From: Alteromonas hispanica
Lineage (GTDB): Bacteria; Pseudomonadota; Gammaproteobacteria; Enterobacterales; Alteromonadaceae
Length of the DNA stretch: 64,000 bases
Direction of reading: 5' to 3'
Assembly: GCF_010500915.1 (NCBI RefSeq)
Contig: NZ_JAAAWP010000005.1
Coordinates: 1 to 64,000 of the forward strand
This document shows positions 24,789 through 35,431 of the stretch, one piece after another; position 1 is the stretch's first letter; every line of letters starts with the position of its first letter. The notes beneath the pieces were generated by a model, which searched no databases, was not told the DNA's origin, and was given only the letters and a program-made list of their open reading frames with translations. Position numbers and translations under genes: made by a program.

Positions 24789-26351
24789 TTACCCTTCTAA
24801 ATAGCGTTTGCGCAAGCGCGTTCTTAATAACACGGCCAGAATATTAAGAACGAATACGACTACCAGCAATAATAAACATGCAGCAAACATCATAGAGGCA
24901 CTTTTCGCATCGGTCTGGCTATGAAATGCACTGTCATAAATTAACACGCCTAAATGCATAAACTGGCGGTCTAGGTGTAAAAAAGGAAACTCTCCATCAA
25001 TAGGCAGTGCGGGCGCAAACTTCACCGCACCAACCAACATTAAAGGAGCAACTTCACCAGCAGCTCGGGCAATGGCAAGTATTACACCGGTCATAATCCC
25101 CGGCGACGCTATGGGCAAAACAGTGCGCACGATTGTTTCAATTTTGGTGGCGCCTAAAGCATAACTGCCCGCTTTTAGCCCCTCAGGCACTCGCCGTAGG
25201 CCCTCTTCGGTAGCGACAATAACCACCGGCAGTGTGAGTATGGCCATGGTGAGTGCGGCCCAAAATATTCCCGGGCTTCCCATAGTAGGAGATGGGAGGG
25301 TATCGCTAAATAAGAGGCTATCTATACTGCCACCCAAGGTATATACAAAAAAGCCGAGACCAAATACCCCATAAACAATGGATGGCACCCCCGCCATATT
25401 GCTTACGCTTACCCTGATGACTGTGGTCAATGCTGTGTTGGGAGCGTACTCACTTAAATAGATTGCCGCTAGCACACCAAAGGGCGTTACGATAATGGTC
25501 ATAATAAATACCATCAGCACTGTTCCAAATAACGCAGGAAACACGCCTCCTGAGGTATTCGCCTGCTTAGGTGATTCGGTTAAAAAAATGATGACTTCAC
25601 TAATGGCAACCTGCCATTTTTCAAGCAGCGATAAACGGCCAACAAAGTCGACACTTTGAATATTAGAAACCGGAATGATAAATGATTGCCCATCAGCAAA
25701 TTTAACCGCCAGGCGATATTGCTCTCGTTGACGTTCAAGGTTTAGCACTTGCTGTTGATACTGATTGAATTCAGCAACCCGTTTTTCTCGTGCAGGCGCA
25801 TCTGCAGCTACGTCTCGATTGTCAAAGCGAGACAGCGCCTCATGAATAGGGGCAAGAAATTGTGTATTCAGCGTGGTAATTTTCTCAGAAAGAAGTGCTA
25901 CTTTCTGCATAACTCGTGTCAGCTCTGACAGCTGATTGTTTGTCCCCTCTGGGGTGATAACATGATCGGGTATAGCAAGTACCTGCCTGCCGTCATTCAA
26001 CTTTATTTGCGCACTGTCCAGAGCAACAGACAAGCTTTCTACGCTTTCTCGCTCAACAAGTAGTTGTGTGCCGTAAGGGTTACCAGCGTCTGCGTATTTA
26101 AGCCTTACTTCCTGCTGTGCATCGTCATCAAACACATTCGCTAGCAGAGTTTTAGACTGCTGGGCGTTATCAGACTTTATCGATACTGCAAAAATGGGCT
26201 CTGGCCAGAAATAGGCGCCGCCGCGAGCAGTTATCAGAACAAGCACACTCACTAAAGCAATGAGCAATATACCTGTAAAAAAGGCAGTTAAACTAATAAC
26301 GAGTGATTGACGCTGAACTGCGTTCAAACCCGAGAAAGACGGCTTAACCAT
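24789..26351 (-). CDS. pstA: PstA, phosphate ABC transporter permease (long form)
   Basis: At 520 residues this is far longer than E. coli PstA (~296). One TM helix near residues 15-38 is followed by a ~230-residue periplasmic region with coiled-coil character, the DUF3333-type extension. The standard permease domain then follows ('[35 protein letters not shown]' and the EAA-type loop '[22 protein letters not shown]'). It overlaps the pstC gene by eight bases. The extension presumably reaches PstC's equally enlarged periplasmic part. Confidence 0.93.
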   Translation of the reverse strand: MVKPSFSGLNAVQRQSLVISLTAFFTGILLIALVSVLVLITARGGAYFWPEPIFAVSIKSDNAQQSKTLLANVFDDDAQQEVRLKYADAGNPYGTQLLVERESVESLSVALDSAQIKLNDGRQVLAIPDHVITPEGTNNQLSELTRVMQKVALLSEKITTLNTQFLAPIHEALSRFDNRDVAADAPAREKRVAEFNQYQQQVLNLERQREQYRLAVKFADGQSFIIPVSNIQSVDFVGRLSLLEKWQVAISEVIIFLTESPKQANTSGGVFPALFGTVLMVFIMTIIVTPFGVLAAIYLSEYAPNTALTTVIRVSVSNMAGVPSIVYGVFGLGFFVYTLGGSIDSLLFSDTLPSPTMGSPGIFWAALTMAILTLPVVIVATEEGLRRVPEGLKAGSYALGATKIETIVRTVLPIASPGIMTGVILAIARAAGEVAPLMLVGAVKFAPALPIDGEFPFLHLDRQFMHLGVLIYDSAFHSQTDAKSASMMFAACLLLLVVVFVLNILAVLLRTRLRKRYLEG

Positions 26352-28512
26352 ACTTTTTCCTCGTTCCTAGCCTTTGACGCATCACCTCGGCTACGGTGTT
26401 TACCACAAACGTAAATGCGAACAGAATACAGGCGGTAAAAAAGAGAATTTGATAGTGCGCTGAAGACACGTCAGCCTCAGGCAGCTCTATGGCCAGGTTC
26501 GCCGTAAGTGCCCGCAAGCCCTCAATAAGCCCCCAGCTGGAAATGGGAGTATTACCCGTCACCATAAGTACAATCATAGTTTCACCAAAAGCACGGCCAA
26601 ACCCTAACATAATGGCAGCAATAATGCCCGGTAACGCCACATGTAGCACAACATGTATTAAGGTTTGTAGTCTTGTAGCACCTAAGGCAAACGACGCATT
26701 TTTTAAATCGTCTGGCACGCCGTTTATGGCGTCTTCAGCCAGTGAATAAATGGTTGGCGAAATAGCAATACCCAATGCAATTGCTACCACAATAGTCGTC
26801 TTGCCAATAGGGCTGTTGGATTCAGACGCTAACAACGCAAACCCATCCACACCCATAAGAGAGAAAATAAACTCGGGGGCAAACTCAACGCTGATAAATC
26901 CTAAAAATAATGTACCCACCAATGCACTTACTAACTCGCTGCCATGACGCAGGCGCTTCGGAAGGTATTCAGCCACTCTTCGCTGGAACAGTGCAACTAT
27001 AATCAGCGCAATAGGCACAAAAATAATGAAAAAAGCGACTGAGAATAAAAACTGCTCTGCCTTAGGCGATAACCAAATAGCGGCGATAAAGCCAATGAGC
27101 ACGCTTGGGATCGCTTCCAACATCTCAATGGCAGGTTTAATCAAGTGTCGAAGTCTGGCTTTAGCAAAATAAGCAGTATAAATGGCTGCGCCAATGGCAA
27201 CGGGAATTGCAATAGCCAATGCCAATAATGACGCTTTCATACTGCCAATAATTAAGGGCGTTAAGCTAAATTTTGCCTCTTGATAGTCGGACGCGCTGGT
27301 AGTTTGCCATACGGTCGCCTGGGAGTCGTACCCCTCATACTGTTGCGGTTCAAACAACGACGACCATGTTGTAATTCCGCTTAAATACTTTCCTTGCCAC
27401 GCGACAATACGATTGTCGCCTCGCCCTATTAGTGTATCGCCATGCCATGCAATATCCGACACCGTTTCATCACTTTTATAAGAGCGAATAACTTCTCCGG
27501 TTATGCGATTAAGCAGCAGAATTTTTTCCTTACTGGTCAGCACCGCAACAATGTTCATACTGGCATGTTCGGCCACATCATAAGTGTATTCATTGTTTTC
27601 TAGTGCAACACTGTAGGTATCCTGAAACACCAAGCCAGCTTGGGTTTTGCTAAGTACCCAGCGACTGAGCGTGTTGGTTTCGCTGTTTTGTAAATAAAAC
27701 GTGCGCTGTTTTGCTAGCGGGAATATGAAAGTTTGGTTGTTTTGATAGGGAATACCGGTAATCATTGCACTTGGCGCAGTTTCATTATCGGTCAGCCTAT
27801 GCAGAAAGAACTTATCTCCCTTGTGTAAGATCATGCTTTCACTACCGGGCAGCAGCGTTACGTTATCTACATCAATAAACTGCTTATCAATTACTTTGGT
27901 GGGTGTTTTTCGATTTACCCAGCGCACAAAAACGCTTCCCTCATTTTCAATTTTCGCTGCAATCCATTGCGTAGACATGCTCATGCCCCATCCATCGTTT
28001 TTACGCCAGAGCTTTTTGGGTAGCGCAAATGTTAATGCACTTGATGGCCCGCTCTGCATCACGCCTTTTCCAAGAAGTCTATTGGCAGAATAGGTTCGCA
28101 CCGGAATAATTCGCACTTGTCCGGCGGCTGAAATATCTACAATGTAATCTTCGCCCATTACGGTCTGCGACGACAAGGTGTGCGAACATGGCTTTGTATA
28201 GTCTTGGGTATTGCGCAGCGCACTTCTAGAAAGCACTTTAAGGCCAATTTGGCAATTGTGTTTTTGAACCAGTAGGGGCTGGCCATTGAATATATCGCCT
28301 GTACTAATAATGACTTCGTCATTTGCCACTGACACCGTTGACACTTTTTCTAGCGTAGGGGTATAGGTAAGCGGCAAGGCTTGACTGAGAAGGTGAGAAA
28401 CAAGAATAACCAGTGTCAGCAATACAAGACCACCAAAGCCGGTCACGAGAATGCGAGACCTTGTGTCGGTCCGCTGGCGTCTCTTATTTATGCTGTCGCT
28501 GTTAAAAGTCAT
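26344..28512 (-). CDS. pstC: PstC, phosphate ABC transporter permease with large periplasmic domain
   Basis: At 722 residues it is more than twice the E. coli length. A TM helix (~24-46) is followed by a ~350-residue periplasmic region with repeated strand patterns ('GDTLIGRGDNRIVAWQGKYL', 'RITGEVIRSYKSDETVSDIAWHG') suggesting a beta-propeller-like fold. The normal permease domain runs from about residue 405 to the end, with the EAA loop 'EDAINGVPDDLKNASFALGATR'. It is the first gene of the pst operon. No pstS substrate-binding gene is in the window. I saw no convincing Pho box upstream. Confidence 0.92.
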   Translation of the reverse strand: MTFNSDSINKRRQRTDTRSRILVTGFGGLVLLTLVILVSHLLSQALPLTYTPTLEKVSTVSVANDEVIISTGDIFNGQPLLVQKHNCQIGLKVLSRSALRNTQDYTKPCSHTLSSQTVMGEDYIVDISAAGQVRIIPVRTYSANRLLGKGVMQSGPSSALTFALPKKLWRKNDGWGMSMSTQWIAAKIENEGSVFVRWVNRKTPTKVIDKQFIDVDNVTLLPGSESMILHKGDKFFLHRLTDNETAPSAMITGIPYQNNQTFIFPLAKQRTFYLQNSETNTLSRWVLSKTQAGLVFQDTYSVALENNEYTYDVAEHASMNIVAVLTSKEKILLLNRITGEVIRSYKSDETVSDIAWHGDTLIGRGDNRIVAWQGKYLSGITTWSSLFEPQQYEGYDSQATVWQTTSASDYQEAKFSLTPLIIGSMKASLLALAIAIPVAIGAAIYTAYFAKARLRHLIKPAIEMLEAIPSVLIGFIAAIWLSPKAEQFLFSVAFFIIFVPIALIIVALFQRRVAEYLPKRLRHGSELVSALVGTLFLGFISVEFAPEFIFSLMGVDGFALLASESNSPIGKTTIVVAIALGIAISPTIYSLAEDAINGVPDDLKNASFALGATRLQTLIHVVLHVALPGIIAAIMLGFGRAFGETMIVLMVTGNTPISSWGLIEGLRALTANLAIELPEADVSSAHYQILFFTACILFAFTFVVNTVAEVMRQRLGTRKKYG

Positions 28513-28732
28513 TATTCTTTTTAGTGTTTTATGTGTACAAACCCATCTATAACAACGAATTTGGAGTAAATTGCACTGGTGAGCAGTGTAAGTTTTGTTA
28601 TGCTAATAGCAAGTGAAAATTTCGCGCGTAGCCTATGCTACCAAATCTATTACCAAATCTGCTTTTCGGTATGGTATTACCCTGTGAGAACACGTTCAAA
28701 GTATTTCTCAGCCAGTCATTAAGGAGCTTTAC

Positions 28733-29239
28733 ATGCAATCAATAGTCATCAATATCATGGGCAAAGACAAACCCGGATTAGTCGATGCATTAGCTAAGTG
28801 TATTTATACCCACAAGGGTAACTGGTTAGGCTCTAGCTTTGCACATATGGCGGGCATGTTCACTGGTTTTGTCGAAGTGCACGTAAACTCTGAAGAAAAA
28901 CAGCCGCTGATCGACGCTATTGAGGCCCTTCCAGATATCACTGTTCAACATGTAGCGGCAGCAAGTTCTCAGGGAGACAATCACGTAAAATGTACGGTAG
29001 ATGTTATAGGCAATGATAAACCCGGCATAGTTCAAGAACTGACGTCGGTATTGAATCAGTTCAACCTCAATATACTTACCTTTGCCTCACACTGCGAAAG
29101 TGCGCCTAACTGGGGCAGCTTAATGTTTAAAGCAAAAGCAGAAATTGCGGTGCCCGAAGGATTCGACGATGGCGCTTTACAAGATGCGTTAGAAGCACTA
29201 GCAAATGACTTGGTTGTAGACATCACCACAACCCGCTAA
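28733..29239 (+). CDS. GcvR-type protein with two ACT domains
   Basis: The 168-residue protein consists of two ACT-like domains, each opening with the motif G-x-D-K-P-G (GKDKPGLVDAL near residue 10, GNDKPGIVQEL near 92). This is the layout of the glycine-cleavage regulator GcvR, which binds glycine and restrains GcvA. AAGGAG seven bases upstream supports the ATG. It is followed at 114 bases by ppk1, but that gene appears to have its own promoter. It could regulate another amino-acid pathway, so no symbol is given. Confidence 0.8.
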   Translation: MQSIVINIMGKDKPGLVDALAKCIYTHKGNWLGSSFAHMAGMFTGFVEVHVNSEEKQPLIDAIEALPDITVQHVAAASSQGDNHVKCTVDVIGNDKPGIVQELTSVLNQFNLNILTFASHCESAPNWGSLMFKAKAEIAVPEGFDDGALQDALEALANDLVVDITTTR

Positions 29240-29286
29240 TGTCGCCAAAGGGCAAGTAGACTCCTTACATAAGGATAAGAGGCAGT

Positions 29287-29304
29287 TTGTCATCAAAATG
29301 TCAC
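29287..29304 (+). promoter_or_regulatory. Pho box upstream of ppk1-ppx
   Basis: TTGTCAT-CAAA-ATGTCAC matches the two 7-base half-sites of the PhoB consensus (CTGTCAT, 4-base AT-rich spacer, CTGTCAC) at 12 of 14 positions, with the correct spacing. It lies 48 bases before the ppk1 ATG. PhoB control of polyphosphate synthesis is known in several gammaproteobacteria. Confidence 0.65.
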
Positions 29305-29352
29305 TCACTAATGACAGCCTTTGACCATTTTTGTACATGTGATTGAGAGATT

Positions 29353-31425
29353 ATGGATAGCAACGTTTTATATTATCCCGCAGAGCTAAGTTGGTTAGCA
29401 TTTAACGAGCGAGTGTTACAAGAAGCTGCCGATAAAAACACCCCCGCGGTAGAGCGCATACGCTTTTTAGGTATTTACTCAAACAACTTAGATGAGTTTT
29501 ACCGCGTACGGGCAGCGGGCGTTAAGCGACAAATTACCATAGCGCAAAATGACGGTAATGAAGAAGAAGCAGAGCGTCAGATAAAGCTGATGGCCCAAAT
29601 TCAACAGAAAGTGGTACAGCTTTCTGAGAAGTTCGATGAAATTCACAAAGACGTAGTGACAGAACTGGCTCGCTATAATATCTATATTTTGCGCAAAAAC
29701 GACTTAAACGACTATCAGCAACAGTGGGTACGTAACTTCTTTATCAACAAAGTTTTGCGACATATCGCGCCCATTATTATTGATAAGAAAACTGACCTGT
29801 TGAAGCGGCTCAACGGCACATCTGTATATCTTTACGTAGCGCTTAGACGTAAAGAGCGAAGCACGCGATATGCGGTTATCCAAGTTCCCACTACCGAAAT
29901 GTCACGCTTCATGCTCATACCGCCTGAAAAGAGCAAGAAGAAAAAGCATATTATTATGCTAGACGACATGATTCAGCTTTGTCTTGAGGATATTTTCCGC
30001 GGCTTTATTAAATACGATGAACTTGAGTCTTTCTCATTCAAAATGACGCGAGATGCAGAATATTCCATTAACGATGAGATAGACGAAAGCTACGTAGAAA
30101 AAATGTCAGAAAGCATGAAGCAGCGCCTCATTGCAGAACCGGTTCGCGTTATTTACGACACCGATATGCCTGATGACATGATGCAGGACTTGCGCAAGCG
30201 CTTAAAAATTACAAAGCTTGATACCATGCATGCTGCCGGGCACTATCGTAATTTTAAAGACTTTATCGGCTTCCCCAATGTAGGTCGCGAATACTTAGAA
30301 CATACTCCGCTGCCGGCTATTGATAGCAAGGCGTTTTCTAAACACAACACTGTGTTTGATGCGATATCCGCAAACGATATTTTGCTGCACTACCCCTATC
30401 ATCGGTTTTTGCATTTTACTGAGTTTTTACGTCAGGCAGCTTTCGACCCTAATGTTCGCACAATACGTATTAACATTTACCGCGTGGCCAGTAACTCGCG
30501 CATCATCAACTCACTCATTGATGCTGTGGATAACGGTAAAAAAGTGACAGTAGTGGTAGAAATACGTGCCCGATTTGACGAAGAGGCGAATATAGAGTGG
30601 TCGAAACGAATGACCGAAGCGGGGATCCGGGTTGTACTGGGCGTACCAACACTAAAAATACACTCTAAGCTTTGCATCGTAAGCCGAGAGGAACGCGGTA
30701 GCTTAATTCACTATGCCCACTTTGGTACCGGTAACTTCAACGAAAAAACCGCAAAGATATATACCGACTATAGCTTGTTTACCCGCAACCAAGAACTTGC
30801 GGATGAAGGCGTGGCTGTATTTGATCTTATTCAATACCCATACCGCCGTTATAAGTTTCAGCACCTGCAGATCTCGCCGCTTAACTCGAGGACTAAAATT
30901 CAGTCACTTATAAGACAAGAGATCCAGCATTTAAACCAAGGGCAGAACGCGCAAATAACCTTCAAAATTAATAACCTCGTTGATAAAGAGCTTATTGATG
31001 ATTTATATCGCGCTAGCCAGTCGGGTGTGAAAATTCGCGGTATTGTTCGCGGTATGTGTTCGCTAAACCCCGGCATTAAAGGGGTTAGCGATAACATCGA
31101 AATTATCTCTATTGTCGACAGATTTTTAGAGCACCCCAGAGTTATGATTTTTGAAGGTGGCGGGGACAGAAAAGTATTTATTTCTTCTGCTGACTGGATG
31201 ACACGAAATATGGATAACCGAATTGAAGTAGGTTGCCCGGTGTATGACCGCGAACTTCAGCAGCGCATTGTTGACATAATGGAGCTTCAGTTTAACGACA
31301 CCTTGAAAGCACGGGTCATTGACACAGAGCAAACCAACCAGTACGTTCCAAGAGGGAATCGCAAAAAAGTGCGCTCTCAAGTGGAAATATATAACTACCT
31401 TAAACAACTTGAAGCTGACCTTTAG
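29353..31425 (+). CDS. ppk1: Polyphosphate kinase 1
   Basis: The 690-residue enzyme has the usual PPK1 length and four-domain order. It opens with the family motif ELSWLAFNERVLQEA and 'NLDEFYRVR'. The autophosphorylated His is His437 in LKIHSKLCIV, within the phospholipase-D-like catalytic half. A second conserved His is in 'LEHPRVMIF' (~594). It makes polyphosphate from ATP reversibly, at or near the membrane. It is 16 bases ahead of ppx, so synthesis and breakdown are co-transcribed, probably under the Pho box just upstream. Confidence 0.97.
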   Translation: MDSNVLYYPAELSWLAFNERVLQEAADKNTPAVERIRFLGIYSNNLDEFYRVRAAGVKRQITIAQNDGNEEEAERQIKLMAQIQQKVVQLSEKFDEIHKDVVTELARYNIYILRKNDLNDYQQQWVRNFFINKVLRHIAPIIIDKKTDLLKRLNGTSVYLYVALRRKERSTRYAVIQVPTTEMSRFMLIPPEKSKKKKHIIMLDDMIQLCLEDIFRGFIKYDELESFSFKMTRDAEYSINDEIDESYVEKMSESMKQRLIAEPVRVIYDTDMPDDMMQDLRKRLKITKLDTMHAAGHYRNFKDFIGFPNVGREYLEHTPLPAIDSKAFSKHNTVFDAISANDILLHYPYHRFLHFTEFLRQAAFDPNVRTIRINIYRVASNSRIINSLIDAVDNGKKVTVVVEIRARFDEEANIEWSKRMTEAGIRVVLGVPTLKIHSKLCIVSREERGSLIHYAHFGTGNFNEKTAKIYTDYSLFTRNQELADEGVAVFDLIQYPYRRYKFQHLQISPLNSRTKIQSLIRQEIQHLNQGQNAQITFKINNLVDKELIDDLYRASQSGVKIRGIVRGMCSLNPGIKGVSDNIEIISIVDRFLEHPRVMIFEGGGDRKVFISSADWMTRNMDNRIEVGCPVYDRELQQRIVDIMELQFNDTLKARVIDTEQTNQYVPRGNRKKVRSQVEIYNYLKQLEADL

Positions 31426-31441
31426 GATAACGTAAACATTA

Positions 31442-32980
31442 ATGACCGAGCATGAATCCATCTTTGACGGTGTAACGTCCCGTGAAGTTAGCAAAGTAGC
31501 CGCTTTAGATATTGGCTCAAACAGTTTTCACCTGGTGGTGGCGAGAATTGTGGCCGATTCTGTTCAAATTCTTCATCGAGTGAAGCAAAAAGTAAGGCTG
31601 GCCGACGGGCTCGACGATGATGATATTTTATCTGACGAGGCCATTGCCCGTGGCCTCTCCATGCTTAAAGTGATTGCTGAAAGCTTAAAAGGCTTCGAAC
31701 CTGACTCGGTGCGTATTGTTGCTACCCATACGCTGCGCAAAGCGCGTAATGCCAGGCACTTTATTAAAGCGGCAAAAGAGGTGCTTCCCTATCCTATCGA
31801 GGTTATCTCCGGCGTAGAAGAAGCTCGCTTAATTTACTCAGGTGTTGCGCACACTAATCATGCCGATGGACAGCAACTGGTTGTAGATATCGGTGGCGGC
31901 TCTACCGAGTTTGTTATTGGAAAAGGCTTCACCCCGTTGCTTTGCCGCAGTTTACAAATGGGATGCGTAAGCTACACACAAAGGTTCTTTTCAACAGGAG
32001 AACTTAAACGGAGCGCGTTTAACAAAGCGATCACCGCCGCCGCTCAAGAACTGGAGATGATTGACGCTAAATATCGTAAATTAGGGTGGGTGCAGTGTAT
32101 TGGTACATCAGGCACTATCCGCTCGCTGTTTACGTTATGCCAGCGCGACAGAACCAATGAGCACGATGTGCCGGTTACGCTAAAACGACTGCAAAGCTTG
32201 ATGGAACAATTCATTGAGGCAAAGCACGTTGAAAAGCTCGATTTCCCTAACTTAAGTGACGATCGTCGTATAGTCATCGCTGGCGGTATCGCTATTTTAA
32301 TTGCGGTTTTCAAAGCATTAAAAATAGATGCTTTAGTGTATTCCCCTGCGGCACTGCGCGAAGGTGTGCTTTATCAAATGGAAGATGAACTGCACCACGC
32401 CGATATTCGCGGTAGAACCGCGAGCAGCTTAGCTACCCGTTACGATGTAGATACCTCGCAGGCGACTATGGTGCTCAACACATCGTTAATGCTATTGAGC
32501 GAAGTGGAAAAAGCGTGGAAATTAAAAGGCCAAGACTTTAAAAATATGCTTGGTTGGGCCGCGCTTCTTCACGAGGTAGGCATACAAATTAACTCTCGTG
32601 GCGTACAGCGCCACAGTGCTTATATTCTCGCTAACGTTGATATGCCCGGTTTTACTCAAGAGCAACAGCTTTTGTTGGCCACCCTGGTGCGCTTTCATCG
32701 CAAGAAAATACGCATTAGCGACCTGCCAAGTTTCAACCTTTTTGATAATAACGCGGTTAAACGCTTAATAGCGTTACTGAGATTAGGTGTACTTCTTAAC
32801 CTTAAAAGGCAAGAGCAATTTTTGCCGGAAATAGACTTTCAGGTCTCACATTCTGAGCTTACGCTTAACTTCCCGAAAGGATGGTTAGAGGAAAAACCCA
32901 TTTTATCTGCTGATTTAGCCAGTGAGAGCCAGCATTGGAAGGCGCTAGATTTAGAGCTAAATATTGGCGTAGAAAACTAA
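31442..32980 (+). CDS. ppx: Exopolyphosphatase (Ppx/GppA family)
   Basis: The 512-residue protein has the acetokinase/actin-like Ppx domain with phosphate-binding loops ALDIGSNSFHLVVAR (~residues 19-33) and 'VVDIGGGSTEFVIG' (~146-159), plus the C-terminal HD-like helical domain. Its length and the ppk1 neighbour favour Ppx over GppA. It releases phosphate from polyphosphate ends. It ends at a hairpin shared with the convergent S9 peptidase gene. Confidence 0.94.
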   Translation: MTEHESIFDGVTSREVSKVAALDIGSNSFHLVVARIVADSVQILHRVKQKVRLADGLDDDDILSDEAIARGLSMLKVIAESLKGFEPDSVRIVATHTLRKARNARHFIKAAKEVLPYPIEVISGVEEARLIYSGVAHTNHADGQQLVVDIGGGSTEFVIGKGFTPLLCRSLQMGCVSYTQRFFSTGELKRSAFNKAITAAAQELEMIDAKYRKLGWVQCIGTSGTIRSLFTLCQRDRTNEHDVPVTLKRLQSLMEQFIEAKHVEKLDFPNLSDDRRIVIAGGIAILIAVFKALKIDALVYSPAALREGVLYQMEDELHHADIRGRTASSLATRYDVDTSQATMVLNTSLMLLSEVEKAWKLKGQDFKNMLGWAALLHEVGIQINSRGVQRHSAYILANVDMPGFTQEQQLLLATLVRFHRKKIRISDLPSFNLFDNNAVKRLIALLRLGVLLNLKRQEQFLPEIDFQVSHSELTLNFPKGWLEEKPILSADLASESQHWKALDLELNIGVEN

Positions 32981-32984
32981 AGCG

Positions 32985-33006
32985 GTGGCTAGCATCTGCT
33001 AGCCAC
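32985..33006. terminator. Perfect 10-bp inverted repeat between convergent genes
   Basis: GTGGCTAGCA and TGCTAGCCAC are separated by two bases. The T-runs after it are poor on both strands, so it may be a 3'-end stabilising hairpin or a weak bidirectional terminator between ppx and the S9 peptidase gene. Confidence 0.55.
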
Positions 33007-33032
33007 GTCACTATTATTTGCGTTCCTTGCGC

Positions 33033-35210
33033 TTATTCAACGCCGCCGTTTACGGTCTTTTCAGATTCGGCCGGTTGGGTATGATTTTGGTCATACTTTT
33101 TAAACCACGCTAATATATTTTCTACCTTGCCAATCATTCGCGACGGTTTTGCGGCAATGCCATGAGACGATTCAGGTACCTTTACTAGTACCGTATCGAC
33201 TTTCTGAATTTTAAGCGCTTGGTAAAACTGCTCAGTTTCAGACATGGGCGTACGTTTATCGTTCACCCCGGTAATAAGCATTGTAGGGGTTGTAACATTG
33301 CCAACTAGCGACAGTGGTGAGCGTTTCCAATAATGCTCTACATTGTCCCAAGGCTTGCCAGGAAACTGAAAAGGTATTTGATATAGCCCCGAGTCAGCAG
33401 TAAGTACTTTCGATAGCCAATTAATAACAGGCTTTGCCACTACTGCAGCTTTAAATCTGTCGGTGAGTCCAATTGCATAAGCCGATGCGATTCCACCTGC
33501 TGAACCACCTGTTATATATAGGCGCTCTGGGTCGGCAATTCCTTTTTCAATAAGCGCATCAACACCCGACATGTGATCGGCAAAGTCGTACTTCGAGCTG
33601 TATTTCCCTTGTAACAGCAAGGCAAAACGTTCGCCATACCCCGTACTTCCGCGATGATTATCATAAAAAACAACATAGCCTTCTGCCGCCATTCTTTGTA
33701 GCTCTGCTGTAAATACCGGGCCATACGCTAAGTTTGGTCCACCGTGAATTTCTAGAATAAGCGGATAAGTTTTACTGCTATCGTAATCTGGCGGAAGAAT
33801 ATACCAGCCCTGTATTTCCTCGCCGTCAATTGAGGAGTTGTAAACAATTTCTTTTACTTCACCTAACTGTTTATGTTCTAACACATCTTCATTAAGGTAA
33901 GTGAGCTGTCGCTCCTTTTTGTAAGATACATACAAGTCGGCGGGTCTGTCTGTAGCTCCTTTTGTGTATGCAACTACATCGTCGGAGGCGTGATAGGTAG
34001 CAAATACATAGGGACGCCCTAGGGTAGTTCCACCAAGTCCTTTTGCTTTCGTTTTTATTTTACCGCTTAAGGTTACACTGTTCACTTGCGCCAGCCCGCG
34101 AACAGACTGCTGAAAGTATAAGGTTTTGTTATCTTTCCATTGAATATTGCTGACCGAGTTATCTACATCTTCGGTAAGGTTTTTATGGTCGCTTCCGTCT
34201 ACGTTCATTACGTACAAATAGCTATTTTTGTACATCACTTTTTCATCGCTTCGACGTTCGTAAGCCACATACTTTCCGTTTGGTGACACAACGGGTGATA
34301 CTTCACGGCCTTTAAAATTGGTGACTTGCTCTATATTGCCACTCATATCTACTGTGTAGATATCTGCCTCAACTGGTTCGTATTCCCAGTTGTCATTTCT
34401 ATTTGCCGAAAAGTAAATTTTCTCTGCATCGGGTGAAAAGCTTAAACTCCCCCTGTGATGATAATTACCAGAAGTTAATTGCCTTGCTGTGCCACCATCG
34501 GTGGGTACAACAAATATGTGCGTGTAAGCTGGCTCTAGTATGCCTTTTCCATCTGCCTGATATCGAGCTTTCGTAATATACTCAAAGCCTGGCGACCATT
34601 TAGCCCCCTTTGGCTTTTTAGGCATCTTAACGCTTAATGGCTTTTCATTTGCATCAACACTCATAGTAAAAGCAATATATTTACCATCTGGTGACCACGT
34701 AATGGAACTAGGCGAAGAAGTAACATTGGTAACTAGTGCGGTCTGGCCGGTGTCCATCCAACGAATATAAAGCTGAGGCTTTCCATTTTCGTTCGATAAA
34801 TATGCCAAACGTTTGCCGTCTGGTGACCAGCGGGGAGAATAAAAGTTATGACTCGCTGAAAGCAAAGGGCGATGACTACGCCCGTCGACAGTTGCTACCC
34901 ATATATTTGAACGAGTGCTGTCTGACATAATATCGTTAGAACGTCGTACATAAGCCACCTCCTCACCATTGGGCGACACCTGCACTTCACTTACATACTC
35001 CAAGTTAAAAATATCTTCCGACGCAAAGTGATGGGCATTTTTTGCTGCAGATATATTTGTTGTAGCACTGGCATTATCACTGTGGCTTGTTGCTTTTACT
35101 GCAAAGCTACTACTTACGAATAGAGAACCGAGTAACGCCACTACAACACGGCTTTTTCTCGTTGGTTTTATGCTTTTTTTGCGATGTATCAGGAAGTCGT
35201 AATATGTCAT
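33033..35210 (-). CDS. Exported S9 family peptidase (acylaminoacyl-peptidase/DPP-like)
   Basis: The 725-residue protein has a signal peptide after a basic N-terminus (SRVVVALLGSLFVSSSFAVKA). A WD40-like beta-propeller of about 380 residues follows, with repeated 'W.PDGK..A' motifs (SPRWSPDGKRLAYLS, ITWSPDGKYIAFT). The C-terminal alpha/beta hydrolase domain has nucleophile Ser570 in GGSAGG and the catalytic His in 'ESSHGI' near 689. This is prolyl-oligopeptidase clan architecture; such enzymes trim short peptides in the periplasm. It is monocistronic. Confidence 0.9.
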   Translation of the reverse strand: MTYYDFLIHRKKSIKPTRKSRVVVALLGSLFVSSSFAVKATSHSDNASATTNISAAKNAHHFASEDIFNLEYVSEVQVSPNGEEVAYVRRSNDIMSDSTRSNIWVATVDGRSHRPLLSASHNFYSPRWSPDGKRLAYLSNENGKPQLYIRWMDTGQTALVTNVTSSPSSITWSPDGKYIAFTMSVDANEKPLSVKMPKKPKGAKWSPGFEYITKARYQADGKGILEPAYTHIFVVPTDGGTARQLTSGNYHHRGSLSFSPDAEKIYFSANRNDNWEYEPVEADIYTVDMSGNIEQVTNFKGREVSPVVSPNGKYVAYERRSDEKVMYKNSYLYVMNVDGSDHKNLTEDVDNSVSNIQWKDNKTLYFQQSVRGLAQVNSVTLSGKIKTKAKGLGGTTLGRPYVFATYHASDDVVAYTKGATDRPADLYVSYKKERQLTYLNEDVLEHKQLGEVKEIVYNSSIDGEEIQGWYILPPDYDSSKTYPLILEIHGGPNLAYGPVFTAELQRMAAEGYVVFYDNHRGSTGYGERFALLLQGKYSSKYDFADHMSGVDALIEKGIADPERLYITGGSAGGIASAYAIGLTDRFKAAVVAKPVINWLSKVLTADSGLYQIPFQFPGKPWDNVEHYWKRSPLSLVGNVTTPTMLITGVNDKRTPMSETEQFYQALKIQKVDTVLVKVPESSHGIAAKPSRMIGKVENILAWFKKYDQNHTQPAESEKTVNGGVE

Positions 35211-35431
35211 CTTCGCCCTTTTCTTGTTGTTCGAATTTATAGGTCTGTAAACGTTTTATACTAGCGTAATCCAACTTGCTGACGAGAACGCATTTGCCAA
35301 TATGCGGCGATTGACGCTATTTAATAGATAAAACGTACGTACCTCAAAGAGAAGATGCTATTTGTTATATATGTTTGAGAGCTTTTAAATGTTGTCACAA
35401 ATATGGAGCAACGTTTAACGCAGACATAAAA

